Positions 42,680 to 50,278 of a stretch of 64,000 bases of DNA are shown here, piece by piece. The notes below the pieces were generated by a model that ran no database searches, had not been told where the DNA came from, and saw nothing but the letters and a program-made list of their open reading frames with translations. Position 1 is the stretch's first letter. Each line of letters opens with the position of its first letter. Location: NCBI RefSeq assembly GCF_036108815.1, contig NZ_CP107985.1, forward strand, positions 3,534,001 to 3,598,000. The letters are read 5' to 3'. The DNA is from Streptomyces sp. NBC_00353. Lineage in GTDB: Bacteria; Actinomycetota; Actinomycetes; Streptomycetales; Streptomycetaceae. A program made the translations under genes and the position numbers.

Positions 42680-42877
42680 GTGGCGACCCGTGTGTTCGCG
42701 GATGACGAGCTGGAACGGCTGCGGCGCTTCCCGGAGATCAATAAGGAAGAGCTGATCCGGTTCTTCACACTGACCCCGGCGGACGTGGGGTTCATCGACC
42801 CGGGGCGCGGCCGAAGTGGCGGGCCGGGTCGCTGGCCTGGGGCCGCGTTCTCGATCGGCCCTCTAGCCCGCTGCTGA
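42680..42877 (+). pseudogene. Tn3-family transposase N-terminal fragment
   Basis: GTG 42680 follows GGAGG and starts VATRVFADDELERLRRFPEINKEELIRFFTLTPADVGFIDPGRGR, the DUF4158 N-terminus of Tn3-family transposases. Homology stops near 42815 and a stop follows at 42877, against nearly 1,000 residues for an intact enzyme. No inverted repeats or resolvase were found nearby. Confidence 0.65.
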
Positions 42878-42910
42878 GCCGTCGGTGGTTGTCGGCGTTG
42901 GTCACCACTG

Positions 42911-42952
42911 AGCGCCCCCGCACGGCCCAGAGACGGCCCGAGCGGGGGCGCT
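42911..42952. repeat. Inverted repeat enclosing 11-bp repeat pair
   Basis: Perfect 11-bp arms 42911-42921 and 42942-42952 (AGCGCCCCCGC and complement) enclose a 20-nt loop holding one and a half copies of the GACGGCCCAGA unit also seen beside the attachment-like repeats. It may be a terminator, or a fourth, decayed attachment-region arm. Confidence 0.5.
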
Positions 42953-43163
42953 GCCGTGAGCGTCGGAACAGTACCGACCACCGCTTGAGGAGTTCGATCG
43001 GGTGTGCGTCTCGGCCCTGTCGAGCGGCCACTTCGTTACGTGACTCCGGCCGTGCCGAGCCGCCGGGTGCCGGGCTCATCCGCCGTCGTTGAGGTCAATC
43101 GTGGATGTCCCCCCGTCGCCCCGCCGGCCTCCCGGCCCGATTGCCGCCTCATGGGCGCCGGGC
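42953..43163. other. Intergenic, no gene seen
   Basis: Between the repeat above and the beta-helix gene terminator. It contains AGGAGTTCGATC (about 42988), which also occurs about 35 bp before the attR-like copy (46424). No gene-like frame with plausible composition was found. Confidence 0.4.
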
Positions 43164-43188
43164 GCACCCGGGACGGGATCCCGGGTGC
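43164..43188 (-). terminator. Hairpin downstream of beta-helix gene
   Basis: Perfect 10-bp stem, arms 43164-43173 and 43179-43188 with 5-nt loop, 65 bp past the stop of the minus-strand beta-helix gene. Confidence 0.5.
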
Positions 43189-43252
43189 CCTGCGGGCCCG
43201 CTGGTGCGCTGCGGCGTGCCGGCTCAGGGGCCGCCGGCGGGAGGTGGGGAGG

Positions 43253-44278
43253 TCAGCCGGTGCAGCCGGGGACGCTGCCGGGCGGGAAGCAGTTGTCCGG
43301 TTCGTTGTCGCGCACCGTGGACTCGTCCAGCGTCACCGTGCTGAGGTCGACGGCGATGCCGCCGCCGTTGGTTGTCGCGGTGTTGTGCTTCACCGTGGAG
43401 TCCTTCAGCGTCACCGGGCCGATGTCGGTGTAGATGCCGCCGCCGAAGTCAGCCGTGTTGCGCTCCACCTCGGAGCCGTTCAGCGTCACCGTGCCGCGGA
43501 AGTTGCGGATGCCGCCGCCGCCGAAATCTCTCGCCGTGTTGCGCTCCACCTCGGAGCCGTTCAGCGTCAGCGTGCCGCCGATGTCGTTGAAGATGCCGCC
43601 GCCGCCGGTGGTTGTCGCGGTGTTGTGCTTCACCGTGGAGTCTTTCAGCGTCACCGTGCCGAGGTTGCTGATGCCGCCGCCGCGATTTGTCGCGGTGTTG
43701 CGCTCCACCGTGGACTCTTTCAGCGTCAGCGTGGCGCCGAAGTCGTTGAAGATGCCGCCGCCGCGGTTTGCCGCGGCGTTGCGCTCCACCGTGGAGTCTT
43801 TCAGCGTCAGCGTGGCGCCGAAGTCGTTGAAGATGCCGCCGCCGCGGTCTGTCGCGGTGTTGCCCTCCACCGTGGAGTCTTTCAGCGTCACTGTGCCGCC
43901 GGCGTTGCGGATGCCGCCTCCGTCGGAGACCGTGCTGTTGGTGATGGTCAGCCTGTCCAGCCGTACCCGGACGGCTCCGGTGACCGTCACGGTGGAGCCG
44001 GCCTGGTTGCCGTCGAGGACCGCGCGCTTCTGGCCGATCAGGGTCAGGTCCTTGGTGATGGTGAAGGGGCCGGTGCACCTCCCCTTCACCCGCAGCGTCG
44101 CCCCCGGGGCGGCACTAGTGATCGCGGGCTGCAGGGCTCCGGGGTCGTCCTTGCAGTTCACCACGGTGCCGGCCGCGGCCGGCACCGCCCCGACCGGGCC
44201 GACCGCCCCCGCCGTCACCACCACCGCCCCCGCCGCCGCCCATCGGCGCCACACCGCCCGCGCTGTTCGCATGAGCAT
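43253..44278 (-). CDS. Secreted right-handed beta-helix repeat protein
   Basis: A 341-residue exported protein; ATG 44278 has AGGAGGAG upstream and starts a signal peptide (RTARAVWRRWAAAGAVVVTAGAVGPVGAVPAAAG). After a KDDPGALQPAITSAAPGATLRVKGRC cap, about eight coils of 22-28 residues repeat the theme GGGI-N-x-TVTLKDSTVERNTA, as in right-handed beta-helix and Pmp-like proteins. The DNA repeats are nearly identical, so copy number may vary. No catalytic residues are obvious; surface binding or sugar recognition is a guess. Three Cys, two of them near the C-terminus (NCFPPGSVPGC). Confidence 0.82.
   Translation of the reverse strand: MLMRTARAVWRRWAAAGAVVVTAGAVGPVGAVPAAAGTVVNCKDDPGALQPAITSAAPGATLRVKGRCTGPFTITKDLTLIGQKRAVLDGNQAGSTVTVTGAVRVRLDRLTITNSTVSDGGGIRNAGGTVTLKDSTVEGNTATDRGGGIFNDFGATLTLKDSTVERNAAANRGGGIFNDFGATLTLKESTVERNTATNRGGGISNLGTVTLKDSTVKHNTATTTGGGGIFNDIGGTLTLNGSEVERNTARDFGGGGIRNFRGTVTLNGSEVERNTADFGGGIYTDIGPVTLKDSTVKHNTATTNGGGIAVDLSTVTLDESTVRDNEPDNCFPPGSVPGCTG
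43310..43900 (-). repeat. In-gene tandem repeats of the beta-helix
   Basis: Units of about 66-78 bp share blocks such as TCACCGTGGAGTC and TTCAGCGTCA. The copies at 43705-43770 and 43780-43845 are almost identical, as are those starting near 43371 and 43613. Such DNA-level identity points to recent internal duplication. Confidence 0.75.
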
Positions 44279-44496
44279 CCGTCTCCTCCTGTTCCCTCTG
44301 TTCAGCGCGCGGGCACGTCCGCGCGCGGCTCGCGTCCTTCTGCAAGGAGAGCGGCCTGAACGCCCCACCGTCAGGCATGGGTGCCCCGGCCGGGCGGAAG
44401 CCGCCCCGGAGACGGCCCCGTATCCTCCGAACGACCGGGGACGATGACCGGTACGGCCCACGGGCGGCGGGAAGCGGGCCGCACAGAAGGCGGATC

Positions 44497-44673
44497 GTGG
44501 AGACGGGCAAAGCAGCAGTCCTCACGACCCTGCACGGCATCCCGGCGAGTGTTGAGGAACAGCCTTCCCCCTCGATGATGGAGATCTTGCGGGTGCAGGA
44601 TGGCCGCATCGCCGGGCTGTGGGGCGTATCGACGCTCAACCGCTCAGCGGACGGCAGCGCAACCTCGGACTGA
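44497..44673 (+). pseudogene. SnoaL/NTF2-like C-terminal fragment
   Basis: The frame VETGKAAVLTTLHGIPASVEEQPSPSMMEILRVQDGRIAGLWGVSTLNR ends at TGA 44671-44673. EIxRVxDGRIAxxWGV is the usual end of NTF2-like (SnoaL, ketosteroid isomerase-like) proteins. The N-terminal half is missing. The assignment rests on one motif. Confidence 0.4.
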
Positions 44674-44955
44674 TCACGTGTGGGATGCCCTCTCTATGGC
44701 GGGGAGTGGAGGATGAGCTGCTCGAATTCGAGCCAGTAACCCAGGCCGCTGCGCGGCAGCCGTGGAGGCGGGAAAACGGGGCGGCGCCGCCCGGGACGCC
44801 GATCTCAGCAGTCACTGTTTTCGGACCAGTCGGGACGGAACGACCGTACTCGGACAGCGGCCGAGATCGCTGGAACGCGAGAGCCGGAGTGCTGATGTCA
44901 CTTGTCTCACAAGCATTGCCTTCGAGCTCGTCCCAGAGTCGGTCTGCGCCCGTAG
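44674..44955. other. Intergenic, no gene seen
   Basis: About 280 bp with lower-than-average GC. Open frames here have no start, ribosome site or recognisable homology. Confidence 0.4.
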
Positions 44956-45444
44956 TCACTTCGCCTCCTTGAATTCCAGGCAGGACGAGCAGCCGACCCG
45001 ACCGTTGATGTTGCAGTGGAGTGCGATGTTGGCTGCGCCGCAGTCGCAGATCGCGGCGGCGGTGTCGATGAGCGGTTCGGAGAACGACTCGTCGTAGGTG
45101 ACGGTGAAGGACTTCGTTCCCTGCGTGGATTTGAAGTCGTAGAAGAACACCGTGCGGTCGACTTCGAGATCCTCGAAGTGCACGCCGAGGTACATGTAGA
45201 GCTGGGTCTGCCGCACCGCGGAGGGCAGGGGCCGGCGGAAGTCGCGCCAGAGCCGGGTGAGGGCGGGGAGCTTGCCAAACTCGTCGGTGTCGACGGTGTA
45301 GCGCTCCAGGAACTCGGGGCGTTCGTAGCGCAGGGAGCCGAGCCCGAGGGTTTTGATTTCGATGAGCGAGTTGTCGTGCGGGCTGTAGCCGTCGGCGTTG
45401 CCTCCGACGGCCCAGAGACGGCCCAGCCACCAGAAGCAGACCCC
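44956..45444 (-). pseudogene. Headless PD-(D/E)XK (YqaJ/RecB-like) nuclease
   Basis: From a TGA at 45445-45447 the minus-strand frame reads VGGNADGYSPHDNSLIEIKTLGLGSLRYERPEFLERYT to QTQLYMYLGVHFEDLEVDRTVFFYDFK and ends with CDCGAANIALHCNINGRVGCSSC. NADGY plus LIEIKT gives the Asp...Glu-x-Lys metal site, and QTQLYMYL is the Q motif of phage-type exonucleases; four C-terminal cysteines could bind zinc. The N-terminal part is lost and the break coincides with the 11-bp repeats at 45406-45427. Probably a relic of a phage recombination exonuclease. Confidence 0.6.
45406..45427. repeat. Two 11-bp repeats left of internal att copy
   Basis: GACGGCCCAGA at 45406-45416 and GACGGCCCAGC at 45417-45427, about 90 bp left of the attachment-like repeat at 45497. 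The truncated nuclease frame begins within this repeat. Confidence 0.55.
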
Positions 45445-45496
45445 TCAGGTGCACCAAACGCGCAGGTAGGGGGCCTGCTCTTGTCCGTTCGCTGCC

Positions 45497-45547
45497 AGTT
45501 CTCCGGGCTTAGGCATGGTTCCTCCAGTGGTGCAGACACGCCGTGGT
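45497..45547. repeat. Internal att-like copy between tandem elements
   Basis: 50 of 51 bases equal 34954-35004. On the minus strand it begins a short dead-end frame, MPKPGELAANGQEQ..., copying the first seven codons of rlmN. Arm-like 11-bp repeats flank it on both sides (45406-45427, 45636-45657), as expected of a hybrid site formed when two related elements lie in tandem. Confidence 0.7.
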
Positions 45548-45635
45548 ACCAGCGGCCGTCGCCGGGTCAGGCGGGACAAGGCTCGACCGCGACCGGTCGG
45601 CATCGGTCGTTGTCGGCGGCCGCCGACGGCTCTCC

Positions 45636-45657
45636 GACGGCCCACAGACGGCCCGGA
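45636..45657. repeat. Two 11-bp repeats right of internal att copy
   Basis: GACGGCCCACA at 45636-45646 and GACGGCCCGGA at 45647-45657, a diverged version of the block at 35093-35125 and at a similar distance from its core. Confidence 0.5.
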
Positions 45658-45722
45658 CCGCGTGCACGACAGTGACCGATCGCACCAAGGGCGAGTGGTA
45701 CGCACAGCGGCCCACCGAGACC

Positions 45723-45735
45723 TAGAATCGAATAT
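45723..45735 (+). promoter_or_regulatory. Leaderless promoter of DUF6233 module, copy 2
   Basis: TAGAAT at 45723-45728 ends seven bases before GTG 45736. It is identical to copy 1, while the upstream 190 bp has diverged strongly, so the -10 and start region appear selectively kept or recently transferred. Confidence 0.5.
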
Positions 45736-46077
45736 GTGTCCGAAAACCTCTCTCGTCTGGATCGCCTGCGCATCGTGCGCGAGTGGCAGGCGTACCAGCT
45801 CGGCCGAACCGATCGGACCATCGCCGAGCTGGAAGAACGCGAGGCCGCAGCCGCCCGGGCAGCACGCACCCTGCCGCCACCGGCACCCGACTGGAAACTC
45901 TCCCTGCTACGCGCAGGCGGCACGTCCCATGCAGACGCCGTCCACACGGGCGACTGCGGCATGGGCGGCAAGAGAACCAAGCCGATGACCCGGGAGCAGG
46001 CCCTGCGTGCGCTCACGGAAGACGGCATCACGGCCTGTGCCTACTGCCGGCCGGACAGAGAGCTGGGAGTGCTGTGA
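45736..46077 (+). CDS. DUF6233-like mobile-element protein, copy 2
   Basis: A 113-residue protein differing from copy 1 (35204-35545) at only a few positions (for example NLSRL for SLSRL and EQALRAL for EQAPRAL). The motif GDCGMGGKRTKPMTREQALRALTEDGITACAYCRPDRELG is intact. Being duplicated beside two attachment-like sites suggests it is an end-gene of the element rather than random cargo. Function unknown. Confidence 0.72.
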   Translation: MSENLSRLDRLRIVREWQAYQLGRTDRTIAELEEREAAAARAARTLPPPAPDWKLSLLRAGGTSHADAVHTGDCGMGGKRTKPMTREQALRALTEDGITACAYCRPDRELGVL

Positions 46078-46331
46078 ACCGCGGACCATCGGAACCTGAG
46101 GACATGAGCGAAGCACCCATCGTCATCCACCGCACAGCCGGAACCGGTGGCCGGCGCGTGACGATCCGCGCCCAGGTCGCGGGCCTCGCTCGCAGCGACA
46201 ACGACGTGATCGAGTTCTTGCGCCGCGCCGGCCTGCCCGACGCCGGTGACGTGCTTGACGACCCACGATGGGTGCAGTGGCAGGGCGGCCGCCCACACGA
46301 GTACGGCGCGGCCTCTGTCGATTGTCGATGA
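46074..46331 (+). CDS. Small partner of DUF6233 protein, copy 2 (intact end)
   Basis: An 85-residue protein starting at the GTG overlapping the upstream stop (GTGA). It lacks four codons found near the 5' end of copy 1 but is otherwise nearly the same, and ends HEYGAASVDCR, which is presumably the native C-terminus disrupted in copy 1. Function unknown. Confidence 0.65.
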   Translation: MNRGPSEPEDMSEAPIVIHRTAGTGGRRVTIRAQVAGLARSDNDVIEFLRRAGLPDAGDVLDDPRWVQWQGGRPHEYGAASVDCR

Positions 46332-46456
46332 GCCTGCCGGCCCTCTCGGCCCGCAGCCGTAGGTAGACCCCGCAGCAACGTCCGAGTCGGGACACGGGAC
46401 AGGTGGGCCGACACCTGCTTCAGGAGTTCGATCCCCGGTCGGCTACTTCTGAGCCC

Positions 46457-46491
46457 CCGGGCTCAGGCATGGTTCTTGCAGTTTCGCAGAC
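46457..46491. repeat. attR-like copy of the island attachment sequence
   Basis: CCGGGCTCAGGCATGGTTC (46457-46475) matches the attL-like copy at 18 of 19 bases; the next 16 bases match at about 12. To its right are a hairpin and cdsA, the expected ancestral upstream neighbour of rlmN. It therefore marks the right edge of the insertion. Confidence 0.65.
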
Positions 46492-46496
46492 GGAAG

Positions 46497-46535
46497 AGTG
46501 AGGGTCCGTCGCCCTGTGGGCGACGGACCCTCACT
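46497..46535 (-). terminator. cdsA terminator hairpin
   Basis: Perfect 18-bp stem, arms 46497-46514 and 46518-46535, with 3-nt loop, 39 bp after the cdsA stop. It also lies directly beside the attR-like repeat. Confidence 0.75.
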
Positions 46536-46574
46536 GGGAAAACCGCAGGTCAGAATGGGTGGCGACGCGACTGT

Positions 46575-47663
46575 TCAGCTGGAGCCGACGAAAAGCACCA
46601 GCAGCAGCCAGACCACCGGGGCCGTCGGCAGCAGCGAGTCCAGCCGGTCCATGATCCCGCCGTGTCCCGGCAGCAGCGTGCCCATGTCCTTGATCCCGAG
46701 ATCCCGCTTGATCATGGACTCGCCCAGGTCGCCGAGAGTGGCGCTGGCGGCGACGGCGAGGCCGAGCAGCAGACCCTGCCACCAGGTGCCACCGTCGATC
46801 AGGAACTGCATGCACAGCGCACCGGCGACCATCGCGAAGGCGACCGCCCCGAACAGGCCCTCGCGGGTCTTGCCCGGGCTGATCCGCGGCGCGAGCTTGT
46901 GCTTGCCGAAGCGCCAGCCGACGGCGTACGCCCCCGTGTCACTGACCACGGTCAGCAGCAGGAAGGTGAGGACCCGCTGCGGCCCGTCGTCCGCGCTCAG
47001 CAGCATCGCGACGAAGGTGGCCAGGAACGGTACGTAGAACGCGGCGAAGACCCCGGCCGTGACGTCCTTGAGGTACCCCTCCGGCGGTTCGGTCATCCGC
47101 CAGACGAGCACCGCCAGGGCGGTCAGCGCCATCGCGACCCACGCGCCCTCGGCGCCCCGGACATAGCCGGCCACGATCATCGCCGCGCCGCCGACCGCGA
47201 GCGGCACGAGCGGCGCCTTGATGCCCTTGCGCTCCTCGAGCCGGGAGGTGAGCTCCCAGAGGCCGACGACGACGGCGATCGCTATCACGCCGATGAAGAC
47301 GGCCTTGACGATGAAGAGCGAGGCGACGATGACGGCACCGAGCCCCACGCCGACCCCTATGGCGGCTCGCAGATCACGGCCCGCACGTTTCTTCTGCGGG
47401 GGCGGCGGGGTGGACATGGGCTCCTGCGGCTTCTCGTCACGGAACAGGGGACCACCGCCCCGGCGGGCGGCTCCCCCGTCCCGCTCGTCACGGTCGTCAC
47501 GGTCGTCAGCGTCTCTACCTGCGTCGGGAACGTCAGGCACGATGGGCATGGGCCGAGTGTGCTGGGCGTCATGCACATCGTATGCAGGACCCGCCGGAGC
47601 AGCCTGCATCTCGGGCGCACCCCAGTAGCCGGCCTGCGGGGCGCCCCAGGAAGAGTCGTTCAT
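46575..47663 (-). CDS. cdsA: Phosphatidate cytidylyltransferase
   Basis: A 362-residue membrane enzyme that makes CDP-diacylglycerol from phosphatidate and CTP. The signature S-x-x-KR-x3-KD-x6-PGHGG-x2-DR-x-D is complete (ESMIKRDLGIKDMGTLLPGHGGIMDRLD). About eight helices follow a 90-residue disordered acidic N-terminus typical of Streptomyces CdsA. Its ATG shares one base with the frr stop (TGATG), so it is coupled to frr. Confidence 0.94.
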   Translation of the reverse strand: MNDSSWGAPQAGYWGAPEMQAAPAGPAYDVHDAQHTRPMPIVPDVPDAGRDADDRDDRDERDGGAARRGGGPLFRDEKPQEPMSTPPPPQKKRAGRDLRAAIGVGVGLGAVIVASLFIVKAVFIGVIAIAVVVGLWELTSRLEERKGIKAPLVPLAVGGAAMIVAGYVRGAEGAWVAMALTALAVLVWRMTEPPEGYLKDVTAGVFAAFYVPFLATFVAMLLSADDGPQRVLTFLLLTVVSDTGAYAVGWRFGKHKLAPRISPGKTREGLFGAVAFAMVAGALCMQFLIDGGTWWQGLLLGLAVAASATLGDLGESMIKRDLGIKDMGTLLPGHGGIMDRLDSLLPTAPVVWLLLVLFVGSS

Positions 47664-48220
47664 CAGACTTCGAGCAGCTCGGCTTCCTTGTGCTTGAGCA
47701 GCTCGTCGACCTGCGCGACGTACTTCGCGGTGGTGTCGTCGAGCTCCTTCTCGGCGCGGCGCACCTCGTCCTCGCCGGACTCCTTGTCCTTGACCAGCTT
47801 GTCCAGGGTCTCCTTGGCCTTGCGGCGGACGGCCCGGATCGAGATCTTGGAGTCCTCGGCCTTCGTCTTCGCGACCTTGATGTAGTCGCGACGACGCTCC
47901 TCGGTGAGGTCCGGGAAGTTCACCCGGATGATATTGCCGTCGTTGCTCGGGTTGACGCCGAGGTCGGAGTCGCGGATCGCCTGCTCGATGTTGCGCAGAG
48001 CGCTCTTGTCGAACGGCGTCACGACGGCCATCCGCGGCTCGGGAACCGAGAACGAGGCCAGCTGGTTGATCGGGGTCAGCGCGCCGTAGTAGTCGGCGAC
48101 GATCTTGTTGAACATCGCCGGGTGCGCACGGCCGGTCCGGATCGCGGCGAAGTCCTCTTTCGCGACCACGACGGCCTTCTCCATCTTCTCCTCGGCCTCG
48201 AGGAGGGTTTCTTCGATCAC
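47663..48220 (-). CDS. frr: Ribosome recycling factor
   Basis: A 185-residue protein covering the whole Frr family: IEETLLEAEEKMEKAVVVAKEDFAAIRTGRAHPAMFNKI to GEDEVRRAEKELDDTTAKYVAQVDELLKHKEAELLEV. It splits post-termination ribosomes with EF-G. Two GTG codons are adjacent; the second (48220) gives the usual 185 residues and the better spacing from AGGAG. Confidence 0.96.
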   Translation of the reverse strand: MIEETLLEAEEKMEKAVVVAKEDFAAIRTGRAHPAMFNKIVADYYGALTPINQLASFSVPEPRMAVVTPFDKSALRNIEQAIRDSDLGVNPSNDGNIIRVNFPDLTEERRRDYIKVAKTKAEDSKISIRAVRRKAKETLDKLVKDKESGEDEVRRAEKELDDTTAKYVAQVDELLKHKEAELLEV

Positions 48221-48402
48221 CACGTGCTCCTGCGTGTCTAGAGTGGGCCCGGCTTGCTTCGGCCCGGCGGGTCCTGCGTCGCGTCCTCACCTGCACGGTG
48301 TCCGACCGGCAGGCCGTTGTCCATCCTTCGGGGCCCCTCCAGGAGTGTTCCCGGAGAGCCCCGGGACTGCACCGGGATCCCCCGGAACCGTCCCCCCGGT
48401 TC

Positions 48403-49179
48403 TCAGGCCCGGGTGCCCTGGTCGCTCACGAGCGTGCCGATCTTCTCACCCTTGACGGCACGGGCGATATTGCCGGCCGCAGTGAGCTCGAAGACAAGGA
48501 TCGGCAGCCGGTTGTCACGGCAGAGCGTGATGGCGGTGGCGTCGGCGATCTTGAGATCGCGGGCGAGCACCTCGCTGTACTCCAGAGCGTCGAATTTCAC
48601 CGCGTCGGGGTTGGTCTTGGGGTCGGAGTCGTAGACACCGTCCACACCGTTCTTGCCCATCAGCAGACCCTCGGCGTCGATCTCCAGGGCGCGCTGGGCG
48701 GCAGTGGTGTCGGTGGAGAAGTACGGCATGCCCATACCGGCACCGAAGATGACGACGCGGCCCTTCTCCAGGTGGCGCACGGCGCGCAGCGGGATGTACG
48801 GCTCCGCGACCTGGCCCATGGTGATGGCGGTCTGGACCCGGGAGTCGATGCCCTCCTTCTCCAGGAAGTCCTGGAGAGCGAGGCAGTTCATGACCGTGCC
48901 GAGCATGCCCATGTAGTCGGAGCGCGCCCGGTCCATGCCGCGCTGCTGGAGCTCGGCACCGCGGAAGAAGTTGCCGCCGCCGATGACGACCGCGATTTCG
49001 GCACCGCCCCGGACGACAGCCGCGATTTCCCGGGCGATGGCGTGTACGACGTCGGGGTCGACACCGAGACCCCCGCCGCCGGCGAACGCCTCGCCGGACA
49101 GCTTCAGCATGAAGCGCCCGGGCACCTTGCCGTCCTCGCGCTTGTGGTCACCTTTTGCGGCGTCCGCGCCCTTGTTCAT
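48403..49179 (-). CDS. pyrH: UMP kinase
   Basis: A 258-residue amino-acid-kinase-fold enzyme; ATG 49179 follows GAGGAG. MLKLSGEAFAGG, IGGGNFFRGAELQQRGMDRARSDYMGMLGTVMN and TTDTTAAQRALE-like segments are diagnostic. It phosphorylates UMP to UDP for RNA and cell-wall precursors. Part of the rpsB-tsf-pyrH-frr block. Confidence 0.95.
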   Translation of the reverse strand: MNKGADAAKGDHKREDGKVPGRFMLKLSGEAFAGGGGLGVDPDVVHAIAREIAAVVRGGAEIAVVIGGGNFFRGAELQQRGMDRARSDYMGMLGTVMNCLALQDFLEKEGIDSRVQTAITMGQVAEPYIPLRAVRHLEKGRVVIFGAGMGMPYFSTDTTAAQRALEIDAEGLLMGKNGVDGVYDSDPKTNPDAVKFDALEYSEVLARDLKIADATAITLCRDNRLPILVFELTAAGNIARAVKGEKIGTLVSDQGTRA

Positions 49180-49207
49180 GGAGTTTCTCCTCGTGCACAT
49201 ACGAAGA

Positions 49208-49251
49208 AGGCCATTGCCGGTGGGTCTGGTGTCCCTCAGCGGCAATGGCCT
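49208..49251 (-). terminator. tsf-pyrH intergenic hairpin
   Basis: Perfect 12-bp stem, arms 49208-49219 and 49240-49251, with 20-nt loop, between the tsf stop and pyrH start. It may end or attenuate rpsB-tsf transcripts. Confidence 0.55.
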
Positions 49252-49339
49252 CCTCGTCAGATCTGCGGTCGTACGGCAGGTGTGCGGCCGTACGACTGCA
49301 CTAGACCCTATCGGGGTCCACCGTTTTTCGCGGACGGAC

Positions 49340-50176
49340 TCAGATGCCGACCTTGATGCGCGAGAAGCGCTTCAGGGTGACACCGGCCTCGTCCAGGACC
49401 TTCTGGACAGACTTCTTGTTGTCCTTGGCGAAGGCCTGCTCCACGACGACGACGTCCTTGAAGAAGCCGTTGACGCGACCCTCGACGATCTTCGGAAGGG
49501 CGGCCTCGGGCTTGCCCTCCTCGCGAGAGGTGGCCTCGGCGACCCGACGCTCGTTCTCGACCGTCTCGGCCGGGACCTCGTCGCGGTTGAGGTACTTCGG
49601 GGCGAAGGCGGCGATGTGCTGCGCAACGTCCTTGGCGACCTCGGCGTTCTCCTTGTCCAGCTCGACGAGCACGCCGACCTGCGGCGGGAGGTCGGGCATG
49701 GTGCGGTGCATGTACGCAGCCACGTAACCGCCGGTGAACTGCGCGAAGCGGTCCAGGACGATCTTCTCACCGAGGTTGGCGTTGGCCTCGTCGACGTACG
49801 CCTGGACGGTCTTGCCGGCCTCGATCTCGGAGGCGAGCAGCGCGGTCAGGTCGGCCGGCGAGGTCGCGGCGACGTGGGCGGCGAGCGCGTCGGCGACGGC
49901 GAGGAACTTCTCGCTCTTGGCGACGAAGTCCGTCTCGCACTTGAGCTCGAGCAGGACGCCGGAGGTCTTGTCCTCGGAGATGAGGGAGACAACGGCGCCG
50001 TTCTCGGCAGAACGGCCCTCGCGCTTGGCGACGCCCTTCTGACCCTTGATACGGAGGGCCTCGACGGCCTTGTCGACGCTGCCGTCGGCCTCGTCGAGCG
50101 CCTTCTTGCAGTCCATCATGCCGGCGCCGGTGAGCTCACGGAGCTTCTTGACGTCAGCGGCGGTGTAGTTCGCCAT
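49340..50176 (-). CDS. tsf: Elongation factor Ts
   Basis: A 278-residue factor with the N-terminal UBA module (ANYTAADVKKLRELTGAGMMDCKKALDEADGSVDKAVEALRIKG) and the core motif LLELKCETDFVAKSEKF. It exchanges GDP on EF-Tu. It follows rpsB as in most bacteria. Confidence 0.97.
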   Translation of the reverse strand: MANYTAADVKKLRELTGAGMMDCKKALDEADGSVDKAVEALRIKGQKGVAKREGRSAENGAVVSLISEDKTSGVLLELKCETDFVAKSEKFLAVADALAAHVAATSPADLTALLASEIEAGKTVQAYVDEANANLGEKIVLDRFAQFTGGYVAAYMHRTMPDLPPQVGVLVELDKENAEVAKDVAQHIAAFAPKYLNRDEVPAETVENERRVAEATSREEGKPEAALPKIVEGRVNGFFKDVVVVEQAFAKDNKKSVQKVLDEAGVTLKRFSRIKVGI

Positions 50177-50221
50177 GAGTCTGTGTTTCTCTCTCGAAGT
50201 CTGAAAGATCTACGGGTGAAC

Positions 50222-50255
50222 GGCGGGGGCGGTGCTTGTGGCACCGGCCCCCGCC
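50222..50255 (-). terminator. rpsB-tsf intergenic hairpin
   Basis: GC-rich stem-loop, arms 50222-50235 and 50241-50255 with one bulged base, in the 102-bp gap between rpsB and tsf. Comparable attenuator hairpins occur between these genes in other bacteria. Confidence 0.5.
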
Positions 50256-50278
50256 GTCATTCAGCCGTGACGCAGTGG

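Noticed and set aside
42911..42952. rho-independent terminator
   Set aside because: The stem is good but neither strand has a gene ending just before it, and the loop holds the att-associated repeat, so it is listed as a repeat.
43310..43900. CRISPR-like or satellite array
   Set aside because: The repeats encode beta-helix coils in one continuous signal-peptide-bearing gene.
44619..44972. 117-residue plus-strand open frame near the SnoaL-like fragment
   Set aside because: No ribosome site, no recognisable motif and it overlaps the nuclease remnant end.
34974..46496. Insertion into a tRNA gene
   Set aside because: No cloverleaf or anticodon arm could be found at either boundary; the shared sequence covers the rlmN start codon instead.
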